From Pseudomonadota bacterium (lineage in GTDB: Bacteria > Pseudomonadota > Alphaproteobacteria > Rhizobiales > Devosiaceae), in contig JAEZKB010000001.1 of assembly GCA_023415605.1 (NCBI GenBank), positions 1 through 11,612 on the forward strand: 11,612 nt of DNA. Reading direction: 5' to 3'. Under the pieces are notes generated by a model that was not told the origin of the DNA, ran no database searches, and saw nothing but the letters and a program-made list of their open reading frames with translations. Position 1 is the stretch's first letter; every line of letters starts with the position of its first letter. A program made the translations under genes and the position numbers. Positions 1-6,077 of this stretch are shown piece by piece.

Positions 1-20
1 GGTCGGCGCGCAGCGCCGGG

Positions 21-106
21 TGAGGGGGCCTTTGCGGCGTCCTCGCTCGTGGCAAAGGCCCCCTCATCCGCCCTTCGGGCACCTTCTCCCCCAGAGGGAG
101 AAGGTG
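21..106. repeat. Rhizobiales-type mosaic palindromic intergenic element
   Basis: Three inverted repeats follow one another. A perfect 15-bp stem pairs 21-35 with 52-66 around a 16-nt loop. A short stem pairs 70-73 with 77-80. An 11-bp stem pairs 80-90 with 96-106 around the loop ccaga. The layout resembles the RIME-like palindromic elements scattered between genes in Rhizobiales; that family assignment is from memory of such elements. It lies just upstream of the biuH-like gene, so it could mark the end of the preceding transcript or be transcribed in the 5' leader. A divergent copy of the last hairpin occurs at 4181-4205. Confidence 0.75.
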
Positions 107-143
107 ACGTGGCAGCATCTCGCCTCATCCACGAGGTGGGGCC

Positions 144-806
144 ATGATCCAGGTGCAAGCCCGTCCATATCCCTATCCACTCGACCCCGCCCACACGGCG
201 CTCGTCGTCATCGACATGCAGCGCGACTTCATCGAAAAGGGCGGCTTCGGCGATAGCCTCGGCAATGATGTGGCGCGGCTCGAAGCCATCATCCCGACCA
301 CGGCGGCGCTGATCGCGCTGTTTCGCGGCAAGGGCTGGACGGTCATCCATACGCGCGAGGCGCATCTGCCCGATCTTTCCGACTGTCCGCCGTCGAAAAT
401 CCGGCGCGGCAATCCGAGCCTGCATATCGGGGAGACTGGCGCCATGGGCCGGCTGCTCGTACGGGGCGAGCCGGGCAACCAGATCGTCGAGGCGCTGGCG
501 CCGATCGCTGGCGAGATCGTCATCGACAAGCCGGGCAAGGGCATGTTCTGGGCCACCGGCATCCACGAGACGCTGCAGGCGCGCGGTATCACGCATCTGG
601 TCTTCGCCGGCGTTACGACAGAAGTCTGCGTGCAGACCTCGATGCGCGAGGCCAATGATCGCGGCTATGAGTGCCTGCTGATCGAGGACGCCACCGAGAG
701 CTATTTTCCGCAGTTCAAGGCGGCGACCATCGAGATGATCGCCGCTCAGGGCGGCATTGTCGGCTGGGTAGCGCCGCTGGCTGAGCTTGAGGCGGCGGTC
801 CGATGA
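144..806 (+). CDS. biuH: Isochorismatase-family cysteine hydrolase, biuret hydrolase-like
   Basis: This 220-residue protein is a cysteine hydrolase of the isochorismatase-like fold, most like biuret amidohydrolase BiuH, which cleaves biuret to allophanate and ammonia in the cytoplasm. The catalytic triad is visible as Asp24 in VVIDMQRDF, Lys129 in IDKPGKG and Cys162 in GVTTEVCV. Phe29 and Gln202 (AQGG) fall where I recall BiuH having its substrate-binding Phe41 and Gln215, with the same offset as the triad. The N-terminal PYPYPLDPAHTALVVIDMQ block also matches the family. ATG 144 follows a purine-rich gaggtgg at 133-139. The stop overlaps the next start in ATGA (803-806). Related hydrolases act on N-carbamoylsarcosine, ureidoacrylate (RutB) or nicotinamide; the atzG/E/H and atzF neighbours favour a biuret-type ureido substrate. 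The family is secure and the exact substrate inferred. Confidence 0.85.
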   Translation: MIQVQARPYPYPLDPAHTALVVIDMQRDFIEKGGFGDSLGNDVARLEAIIPTTAALIALFRGKGWTVIHTREAHLPDLSDCPPSKIRRGNPSLHIGETGAMGRLLVRGEPGNQIVEALAPIAGEIVIDKPGKGMFWATGIHETLQARGITHLVFAGVTTEVCVQTSMREANDRGYECLLIEDATESYFPQFKAATIEMIAAQGGIVGWVAPLAELEAAVR

Positions 807-979
807 GCGAGGCAGAAAAACTGCTCGATGCCGCCGCCGAGGTGATGCGGCTTGATGTCGAGCCGGAGCATCGGTCGGGGGTGCTGGCCAACCTCGAGGT
901 CGCTATCCGCATGGCGAAGCTGGTAGACAGTTTTACGCTCGATGACGAAGCCGAGCCGGCGCCGGTTTACCGTCCATGA
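803..979 (+). CDS. atzG: AtzG/HpxX-like small amidase subunit (DUF4089-type)
   Basis: This short gene encodes 58 residues, beginning MSEAEKLLDA and ending EPAPVYRP. It overlaps both neighbours by ATGA junctions (803-806 and 976-979), a strong sign of translational coupling and of a real gene. Its position directly before an AtzE-type amidase, its size, and the pattern of one long helix with an IRMAKLVDSF segment followed by an acidic, Pro-rich tail match AtzG and HpxX. AtzG is a GatC-like subunit that binds and stabilises AtzE much as GatC supports GatA in the tRNA amidotransferase. In AtzG the C-terminal tail wraps the amidase; residues 44-58 could do so here. No catalytic residues are expected. 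The call rests on context plus local similarity, since such a short protein gives little else. Confidence 0.85.
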   Translation: MSEAEKLLDAAAEVMRLDVEPEHRSGVLANLEVAIRMAKLVDSFTLDDEAEPAPVYRP

Positions 980-2355
980 GCCAGCAGACCGCCGCAGAGA
1001 TCGCCGAGGCTGTGCGCAATGGCAAGACTACCGCGCGCGCCGTTGTGGCCGCTACCCTGGCCCGCATGGCCAGGCAAGACCCGAAACTGGGTGCCTTCAC
1101 CGACATCGTCGCCGACCGCGCCATGGCGCAGGCGGACAAGGTGGATGCTGGACCGAAAGGTCCACTGGCGGGCGTGCCCTTCGCGGTCAAGAACCTTTTC
1201 GACATTGCCGGCGTGGTGACCCGCGCCGGCAGCAAGATCAACCGGGAGAATGCGCCAGCCAGCCATGATTCGACGCTGATCACCCGCCTTGAATCAGCCG
1301 GGGCAGTGCTCGTGGGTGCCGTCAACATGGGCGAGTATGCCTACGATTTTACCGGCGAGAACGCGCATGACGGACCGTCGCGCAATCCGCACGACCTTGG
1401 GCACATGTCCGGCGGATCGTCGGGTGGCTCCGGCAGCGCGGTGGCCGGTGGGCTGGTGCCGCTGTCGCTGGGGTCGGACACCAATGGCTCGATCCGGGTG
1501 CCGTCCTCGCTCTGTGGGCTCTTCGGTCTCAAACCCACCTATGGGCGGCTGAGCCGGGCGCACAGCTTTCCGTTTGTCGCCAGCCTCGACCATCTCGGTC
1601 CCATCGCCCGCTCCAGCCGCGACCTGGCGTTGAGCTATGACGCCATGCAGGGGTTCGACGAGGCCGACCCGGCGCAAACCAAGCGTCCGCTGGAGCCGGC
1701 GGAATCGCGGCTGAAGCACGCCATTCCGCTCGGCCGCATTGCCGTGGCCAACAGCTATTTCGAGGGCGAGGGTGCGGCGAAGGCGGCAGTGGCGCATGTG
1801 GCCAAGGCGCTTGGCATTTCGCGGACCATCACCATCCCGGACGCCGACAAGGCGCGGGCAGCGGCTTTCCTCATCACTATGGTCGAAGGTGCCAGCTTGC
1901 ATCTCGACCGCATCCGTGCCCGGCCGCTGGATTTCGACCCGGATGTGCGCGACCGGCTGATCGCCGGTGCCATGCTGCCCGGTGCCTGGGTGACGCGGGC
2001 ACAGAAGCTGCGTCGCGTCTATCGCAACCGGGTGGTCAAACTCTTCGCCGAAGTCGATGCCATCGTCGCCCCGGCAACGCCGATGCAAGCGCCAAAGCTC
2101 GGGCAGAAGACGGCGCTCTTTAACGGCGTGGAACTGCCGGTGCGACCCAACCTTGGCATCTTCACCCAGCCGATCTCGTTCATCGGCCTGCCGGTGGTGA
2201 GCGTGCCAGTGTGGCTCGAAGGCGAGGCGCTGCCGATCGGCGTGCAGATCATCGCTGCGCCGTGGCGCGAGGATGTGGCGCTTCGTATCGCCTACCAGCT
2301 GGAACAGATGGGCGCGGTGAAGGCGCCAGTGGCTAGGGAGTTCGCCGATGGCTGA
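976..2355 (+). CDS. atzE: AtzE-family amidase (1-carboxybiuret hydrolase type)
   Basis: This 459-residue amidase-signature enzyme carries the full Ser-cisSer-Lys triad: Lys72 in FAVKNLFDIAG, cis-Ser148 in GGSSGGSG and nucleophile Ser172 in GSDTNGSIRVPSS, spaced 24 residues apart as in the family. It is the length of AtzE. It lacks the extra C-terminal domain present in the atzF product of this window. AtzE removes ammonia from 1-carboxybiuret to give 1,3-dicarboxyurea and needs AtzG, which is encoded directly upstream with a 4-bp overlap. The close relative HpxY belongs to oxalurate use in enterobacteria, so a different ureido acid substrate is possible. GatA is unlikely, because there is no gatB and the partner is of AtzG type. 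The stop overlaps the next gene by 8 bp. Confidence 0.88.
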   Translation: MSQQTAAEIAEAVRNGKTTARAVVAATLARMARQDPKLGAFTDIVADRAMAQADKVDAGPKGPLAGVPFAVKNLFDIAGVVTRAGSKINRENAPASHDSTLITRLESAGAVLVGAVNMGEYAYDFTGENAHDGPSRNPHDLGHMSGGSSGGSGSAVAGGLVPLSLGSDTNGSIRVPSSLCGLFGLKPTYGRLSRAHSFPFVASLDHLGPIARSSRDLALSYDAMQGFDEADPAQTKRPLEPAESRLKHAIPLGRIAVANSYFEGEGAAKAAVAHVAKALGISRTITIPDADKARAAAFLITMVEGASLHLDRIRARPLDFDPDVRDRLIAGAMLPGAWVTRAQKLRRVYRNRVVKLFAEVDAIVAPATPMQAPKLGQKTALFNGVELPVRPNLGIFTQPISFIGLPVVSVPVWLEGEALPIGVQIIAAPWREDVALRIAYQLEQMGAVKAPVAREFADG

Positions 2356-3121
2356 ACAGGGACGCTGGGCTGGCCGCAGCCCCGACAAGGACGTGATCCG
2401 CCACGAGATCTGGCAGACGCTGGAACAGACCGGCACTGCCGTTGGCCCGGCCTGGAGCATGATCCCCAACTTCGTCGGCGCCGACGTCGCTGCCTGGCAT
2501 CTGGCGCAGACCGAGGAATGGCAGCGCGCCAAGACCATCAAGACCAACCCGGACGCGCCGCAGATCCCAATCCGGCTGCGGGCCCTCTATCAGGGCAAGC
2601 AGGTTTTCGCGCCGGTGCCTTATCTCACCGCCGAGTTTCCCTATCTGCGGCTCGATCCCGAAAAGCTCAAGAAAAAAGGCATCAGCTTCGAGCTGGCGGC
2701 GACTTCGCAGGGGTTCGTCGAGCATGGCGACCGGATCGAGTTCGACGAAGTGGCGCCGCTCGACTTCTGCGTCTGCGGCTCGGTGGCGGTCACCCGCGCC
2801 GGCGGGCGGACAGGGAAAGGCGCTGGTTTCGCCGATCTCGAAACGGCGATTTTCCGCGAGCTCGGCATCGTCACCGCGGAAACACCGATGGCAACCACGG
2901 TGCATTCCTCGCAGCTGGTGGATGACGCGCGCGTGCCGATGCAGGCGCATGACTCGCCGCTCGATTTCGTCGCAACGGAGAAGGAATTGATCCGCACCGG
3001 TAACACCGCCAAGCGCCCGATGGGCGTCGACTGGGACCGAGTGCAGCCGGACCAGTTCACTACCATCCCGTTCCTCACGCGCCTCCGCGACCAGATGCTG
3101 GCGCGGAGGAAGGCGGGCTGA
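2348..3121 (+). CDS. 5-formyltetrahydrofolate cyclo-ligase paralogue (COG0212, MTHFSD-like)
   Basis: This 257-residue protein has the NagB/RpiA-like 5-FCL fold signature: an N-terminal IRHEIWQTLEQ helix (17-27), a central PYLTAEFPYLRLDP stretch, and a glycine loop GSVAVTRAGGRTGKGAGF (144-161). True cyclo-ligases end this loop in GYYDR. Here it reads GAGFADLE, the form I recall from the COG0212 paralogues such as animal MTHFSD and plant 5-FCL-like proteins. Those have been reported to lack cyclo-ligase activity and to be linked genomically with thiamin metabolism. The C-terminal part (KRPMGVDWDRVQPDQF, then IPFLTRLR) also looks paralogue-like. The gene overlaps atzE by 8 bp and the next gene by one base (TGATG at 3119-3123), so it is made with the amidase. 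I assign no reaction; a role in the ureido pathway is inferred from coupling alone. Confidence 0.8.
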   Translation: MAEQGRWAGRSPDKDVIRHEIWQTLEQTGTAVGPAWSMIPNFVGADVAAWHLAQTEEWQRAKTIKTNPDAPQIPIRLRALYQGKQVFAPVPYLTAEFPYLRLDPEKLKKKGISFELAATSQGFVEHGDRIEFDEVAPLDFCVCGSVAVTRAGGRTGKGAGFADLETAIFRELGIVTAETPMATTVHSSQLVDDARVPMQAHDSPLDFVATEKELIRTGNTAKRPMGVDWDRVQPDQFTTIPFLTRLRDQMLARRKAG

Positions 3122-3507
3122 TGGAGATCAATCGCCAGGACGTGCTTGCCGAGGTCGAGGCCGTGTTCGCTCGCTACGAGGCGGCGCTGGTGAGCAACGA
3201 TGTCGGCGTGCTCGACGAACTGTTCGCTGCCGCGCCCGCCACCATCCGCTACGGCATCGGCGAAAACCTCTATGGCATCGACGAGATCAGGGCGTTCCGG
3301 CTGGCGAGGCCGTCCGCCGGGCTGGAGCGGCGGTTGGCCAAGACGGTCATCACCACTTTCGGCAATGACTTTGCCACGGCCTCGACGTTGTTCTATCGCG
3401 ATGCGGCGCCGGGCAAGGTCGGACGGCAGATGCAGAGTTGGGTGCGCATGGCCGATGGCTGGCGGGTCGTCGCCGCGCATGTCAGTATCATCGACGAGCC
3501 GGCATAG
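3121..3507 (+). CDS. atzH: AtzH/HpxZ-like protein (DUF3225, NTF2-like fold)
   Basis: This 128-residue SnoaL/NTF2-like protein matches the DUF3225 family, which includes HpxZ of oxalurate catabolism and AtzH. AtzH is a decarboxylating amidohydrolase that converts 1,3-dicarboxyurea, the AtzE product, to allophanate. Tyr19 (FARYEAAL) and Arg43 (ATIRYGIGENLYG) are 24 residues apart, the same spacing as the Tyr22/Arg46 pair I recall as important in AtzH. The FRLARPSAGLERR block (59-71) and the C-terminal GWRVVAAHVSIID strand are typical of the family. The start codon shares its A with the preceding stop (TGATG). Together with atzG and atzE it gives the G-E-H set of the s-triazine lower pathway. 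The hpxXYZ set has the same architecture, so the symbol is provisional. Confidence 0.83.
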   Translation: MEINRQDVLAEVEAVFARYEAALVSNDVGVLDELFAAAPATIRYGIGENLYGIDEIRAFRLARPSAGLERRLAKTVITTFGNDFATASTLFYRDAAPGKVGRQMQSWVRMADGWRVVAAHVSIIDEPA

Positions 3508-3510
3508 ACC

Positions 3511-3529
3511 GGCAGGGAGAGAGTGGTTG
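3511..3529 (+). promoter_or_regulatory. Ribosome binding site and TTG start for the GntR gene
   Basis: A purine-rich ggcagggagag stretch (3511-3521) lies a few bases before TTG at 3527-3529. No ATG or GTG in the correct frame lies between the atzH stop at 3507 and the conserved GntR N-terminus, so this site decides the start. Confidence 0.6.
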
Positions 3530-4168
3530 CTCAAGCGTACGTCCGCCGAGGAGATCAGGCGCGGCCTGGCCGAGCGCATCATCTCGGGCGTGCTGCCGCC
3601 GGGTACGGCGCTGGACGAAAGCCAGCTTGCCGCCGATTTCGCCGTCTCCCGCACGCCGGTGCGCGAAGCCTTGCGCCTTCTTGCTGCCTCCGGCCTTGTC
3701 GACCAGAAGCCGCACGCCAAGGCGCTGGTCGCCAAGCCCGACGACACTGAACTCGCCGGCATGTTCGAAGTCATGGGTTATCTCGAAGCGCTCTGCGCAG
3801 GTCTCTCGGCCGTGGCCATGACGCGGGTCGAACGAGACAGGCTCGACGCACTCCACACCGAAATGTCGGCGCTGGTCCGCGACGGCAATGCTGTCGCCTA
3901 TGCCGAGGCCAACGACTCGTTCCACACCGCCATCTATGACGGCGCACACAACGGCTATCTCGCCGACATGACCCGATCGACGCGCCAGCGGCTGCAGCCC
4001 TTTCGCCGCGCGCAGTTCGGCGAACTGGGCCGGCTGCTCAAGTCGCATGCCGAACACGGGCTGATCGTCGAGGCCATTCTCCGCGGCGATCGCGAGGCGG
4101 CCGAGGGGGCGATGCGGAGTCACATCTCCATCGTGGGCGATGCGGTGCAGCGATTGGGGCGGCGCTGA
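3527..4168 (+). CDS. GntR-family regulator, FadR/FCD subfamily
   Basis: This 213-residue regulator starts at TTG 3527. The N-terminal winged helix-turn-helix (about 1-70) shows the GntR pattern RGLAERIISGVLPPGTALDE, then LAADFAVSRTPVREALRLLAASGLV. The C-terminal helical FCD effector domain (about 75-205) has candidate metal or ligand residues Asn129/Asp130 and His133 (NDSFH), His177 (SHAEH) and His199 (MRSHI). It follows atzH by 19 bp on the same strand, so it is probably the last gene of the operon and its local regulator. FCD regulators usually bind small carboxylic acids, which fits a carboxylated ureido intermediate as ligand; that is inference. I did not find a convincing operator in the short region before 144, because that stretch is filled by a repeat element. 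Confidence 0.9.
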   Translation: MLKRTSAEEIRRGLAERIISGVLPPGTALDESQLAADFAVSRTPVREALRLLAASGLVDQKPHAKALVAKPDDTELAGMFEVMGYLEALCAGLSAVAMTRVERDRLDALHTEMSALVRDGNAVAYAEANDSFHTAIYDGAHNGYLADMTRSTRQRLQPFRRAQFGELGRLLKSHAEHGLIVEAILRGDREAAEGAMRSHISIVGDAVQRLGRR

Positions 4169-4180
4169 GCTATCAGTCGG

Positions 4181-4205
4181 GTCTCCCTCCCCACAGGGGG
4201 GAGGT
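4181..4205. repeat. Second copy of the hairpin element, between convergent genes
   Basis: Positions 4181-4190 pair with 4196-4205 around the 5-nt loop ccaca, including three G-T (G-U) pairs. Over 25 bases it matches 84-108 at 19 positions with the same register and the same tgac flank. It sits between the GntR stop at 4168 and the atzF stop at 4243, where it could act as a bidirectional 3' hairpin. No T-run follows on either strand, so I do not call it an intrinsic terminator. Confidence 0.65.
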
Positions 4206-4242
4206 GACACGCCGGCCGGTTTGCTTGTCTAGCCTATCGCGT

Positions 4243-5958
4243 TCACCGCGCCAGATACGCCTTCCAGCCGCCGTAGCCGGAGATATCCTCCGCGCCTTTC
4301 ACGGCTTCGGCTTCGACGAGGAAGCCCTTGGCCGAGGTGCCGTCGGCAAAGCTCAGTGTTCCGATCCCGAGTGGCGCCGGAATCTTGCTGACGAACTCAC
4401 CAAAGCCTTTGGCGTCGAGCGACCAGATTTCCACGGCAATGGGTGCGCCGCTCGCGACCCGCAGCAGGCCAGGCTTGGGTGGTGTGGTGTTGGGCAATGC
4501 GTAGAGCGCGTAGTCCGGGGTGGTGGTGGTTTCGCGCAGGAAGGTGGCGTTGAGCGCCAGCAGTTCTTTATTGAGCGGCAGGCCGGTGAGATGCGCTCCC
4601 ACCACGGCGAGCTCAATGCGCCCGTCGGCAGCTCGCACTGGACCCGTTGCAGCGTGACCCTCAATCGCCGCAGCGATGCTGGCGAGGGTGCCGTCGGTGC
4701 CGGCCCTGCCGATCAGCGTCAGGCTCGAGGGGAGGCCGTCGCTGCGCATGCCGGCGGGCACGCTGATGGCGGCGAGGTCGAGCAGGTTGACGAAGTTGGT
4801 GTAGGTCCCGAGGTTCGAGTTAAGCGTCACTGGGTCGGCCTCGACTTCGGCCACCGTGTACATGCGCGGCACTGTCGGCACGGCGAGGCAGTCGATACTC
4901 TCGAAGATCGGCGCAGTGGCGCGCTTGAGTTCCGCCAGCTTGTACATGGCCTCGAAGGCGGAGACGGCGGTGAGATTCTTGGCGCCGCCGATGATCTTGA
5001 GGGTCACCGGGTGGAACGCCCCCGGGTTCTCCTCGATCAGCGGCTTGGTCGCGGCATAGCGCTCGGCCACCCACGGGCCCTCGTAAAGCAGGCGGGCGAC
5101 GGCGTGCAGCGGCTCGAAGTCGAGCTCTACCAGTTCGGCGCCGAGCGATACGAGCTTCTCTAGGTCAGCCGCATAGGCCGTCTCGGCGACCGCGTCGCCA
5201 AAGAACTTTCGTTGCGCCAGCGGCGGTACGCCGACGCGCAGCTTTGCCGGCTTGGCTCCGAGCGCCGGCGTGGGCAGCTGGCGCGAATAGGGATCTGCGG
5301 CGTCATAGCCGGAAGCCACTGCCGCAACGGCCGTGGCGAAGGCGACATCACGGGCGAAGATCGAGATGGTGTCGAGCGTGCGACAGGCGGGAACCATGCC
5401 GGTGCCTGAGAGCAGTCCCAGCGACGGTTTCACCCCGACAATGCCGTTCATGCCAGCAGGAATGCGGCCCGACCCGGCCGTGTCGGTCCCCAGCGAGAAG
5501 TCAACGATCCCGGCGGCGACGGCCACCGCCGACCCCGAACTGGAACCGCCCGGAATCAAGTCGTCCCGCAGCCCATTGCGCGGTACCCCGTAAGGCGAAC
5601 GGACACCGACCAGGCCGGTGGCGAACTGGTCGAGATTGGTCTTGCCCAGAACGATGGCGCCGGCGGCTTCCAGTCGCGCCACCACGAATGCCGAGGTGAC
5701 GGGGCGGTACTCGAATGCCCGGCAGGCAGCGGTGGTGGGCAAACCCGCGGCGTCGATATTGTCCTTCACGGCAAAGACCTTGCCGTAGAGCGGCTTGCCG
5801 GCCGGGCCGGCGGCTTCCAGTGCGGCGGCTTCGGCCAGCGCATCGGCTTCGGGTTTGATGCTGATAAAGAGCGCTGGGTCGGCGTAGCCAGCAAGGGCGG
5901 CATATGCCCGGCGCACCGCAGCGGTGGGAGACAGCGTCGACTGGATATGCTCGTTCAT
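4243..5958 (-). CDS. atzF: Allophanate hydrolase
   Basis: This 571-residue protein has two domains, the architecture of full-length allophanate hydrolase. The amidase-signature domain (about 1-440) carries Lys65 (FAVKDNIDAAG), cis-Ser139 (GGSSSGSA) and nucleophile Ser163 (GTDTAGSGRIPAGMNG). The GSGRIPA form, instead of GGSIR, is typical of allophanate hydrolases. The C-terminal domain (about 448-571) begins IELAVVGAHLTGLPLN and ends GGWKAYLAR. In yeast-type enzymes this domain completes release of the second CO2 and ammonia; in AtzF it also affects assembly. The reaction is allophanate to two ammonia and two CO2. The gene is convergent with the biuH-atzGEH block and lies 119 bp downstream of a LacI-type gene on the same strand, so it may be controlled separately. 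No urea carboxylase gene is present here, which favours biuret or triazine-like supply of allophanate. Confidence 0.94.
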   Translation of the reverse strand: MNEHIQSTLSPTAAVRRAYAALAGYADPALFISIKPEADALAEAAALEAAGPAGKPLYGKVFAVKDNIDAAGLPTTAACRAFEYRPVTSAFVVARLEAAGAIVLGKTNLDQFATGLVGVRSPYGVPRNGLRDDLIPGGSSSGSAVAVAAGIVDFSLGTDTAGSGRIPAGMNGIVGVKPSLGLLSGTGMVPACRTLDTISIFARDVAFATAVAAVASGYDAADPYSRQLPTPALGAKPAKLRVGVPPLAQRKFFGDAVAETAYAADLEKLVSLGAELVELDFEPLHAVARLLYEGPWVAERYAATKPLIEENPGAFHPVTLKIIGGAKNLTAVSAFEAMYKLAELKRATAPIFESIDCLAVPTVPRMYTVAEVEADPVTLNSNLGTYTNFVNLLDLAAISVPAGMRSDGLPSSLTLIGRAGTDGTLASIAAAIEGHAATGPVRAADGRIELAVVGAHLTGLPLNKELLALNATFLRETTTTPDYALYALPNTTPPKPGLLRVASGAPIAVEIWSLDAKGFGEFVSKIPAPLGIGTLSFADGTSAKGFLVEAEAVKGAEDISGYGGWKAYLAR

Positions 5959-6001
5959 GCACCTGAACCCAATTTCATCATCGGTCCAGAATGCACATTT
6001 T

Positions 6002-6013
6002 TCGAGCGCTCAC
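6002..6013 (-). promoter_or_regulatory. Candidate LacI-family operator upstream of atzF
   Basis: The - strand reads GTGAGCGCTCGA, centred on the 8-bp palindrome GAGCGCTC (6004-6011). It lies 44-55 bp before the atzF start, in the 119-bp gap after the LacI-type gene. It matches the first ten of the twelve core bases of the symmetric lac operator (GTGAGCGCTCAC). The recognition helix of the neighbouring regulator differs from LacI, so the pairing of protein and site is only an inference. Confidence 0.4.
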
Positions 6014-6077
6014 TACTCCATTGTGTACATCTGCTCGATGTGCCACGCGGACTACTCGGAATTGTGGCGCAGGGGCC

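Noticed and set aside
110..124. Possible sigma-54 promoter before the biuH-like gene (TGGCAG then CTCGC on the + strand).
   Set aside because: The GG to GC spacing is 9, not 10, and the -12 element lacks TTGC.
1294..2547. Long - strand open frame (417 residues) opposite atzE.
   Set aside because: It is a shadow of atzE in high-GC DNA, with no recognisable domain; the + strand amidase has the full triad.
3200..3526. In-frame upstream extension of the GntR gene through the atzH region.
   Set aside because: It is a shadow of the atzH reading frame, rich in Arg, Pro and Ser with no family similarity; the conserved GntR N-terminus begins right after TTG 3527.
2641..3774. Long - strand open frame (377 residues) opposite the COG0212, atzH and GntR genes.
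   Set aside because: Its composition is that of an antisense frame and it spans three well-supported + strand genes.
4181..4205. Intrinsic terminator between the GntR gene and atzF.
   Set aside because: The hairpin is real, but no T-run follows it on either strand, so only a repeat element is claimed.
6031..6050. Possible sigma-54 promoter before atzF: TGGCAC followed by a GC on the - strand.
   Set aside because: Only 8 bases separate the GG and GC elements where 10 are needed, and the TTGC part is absent.
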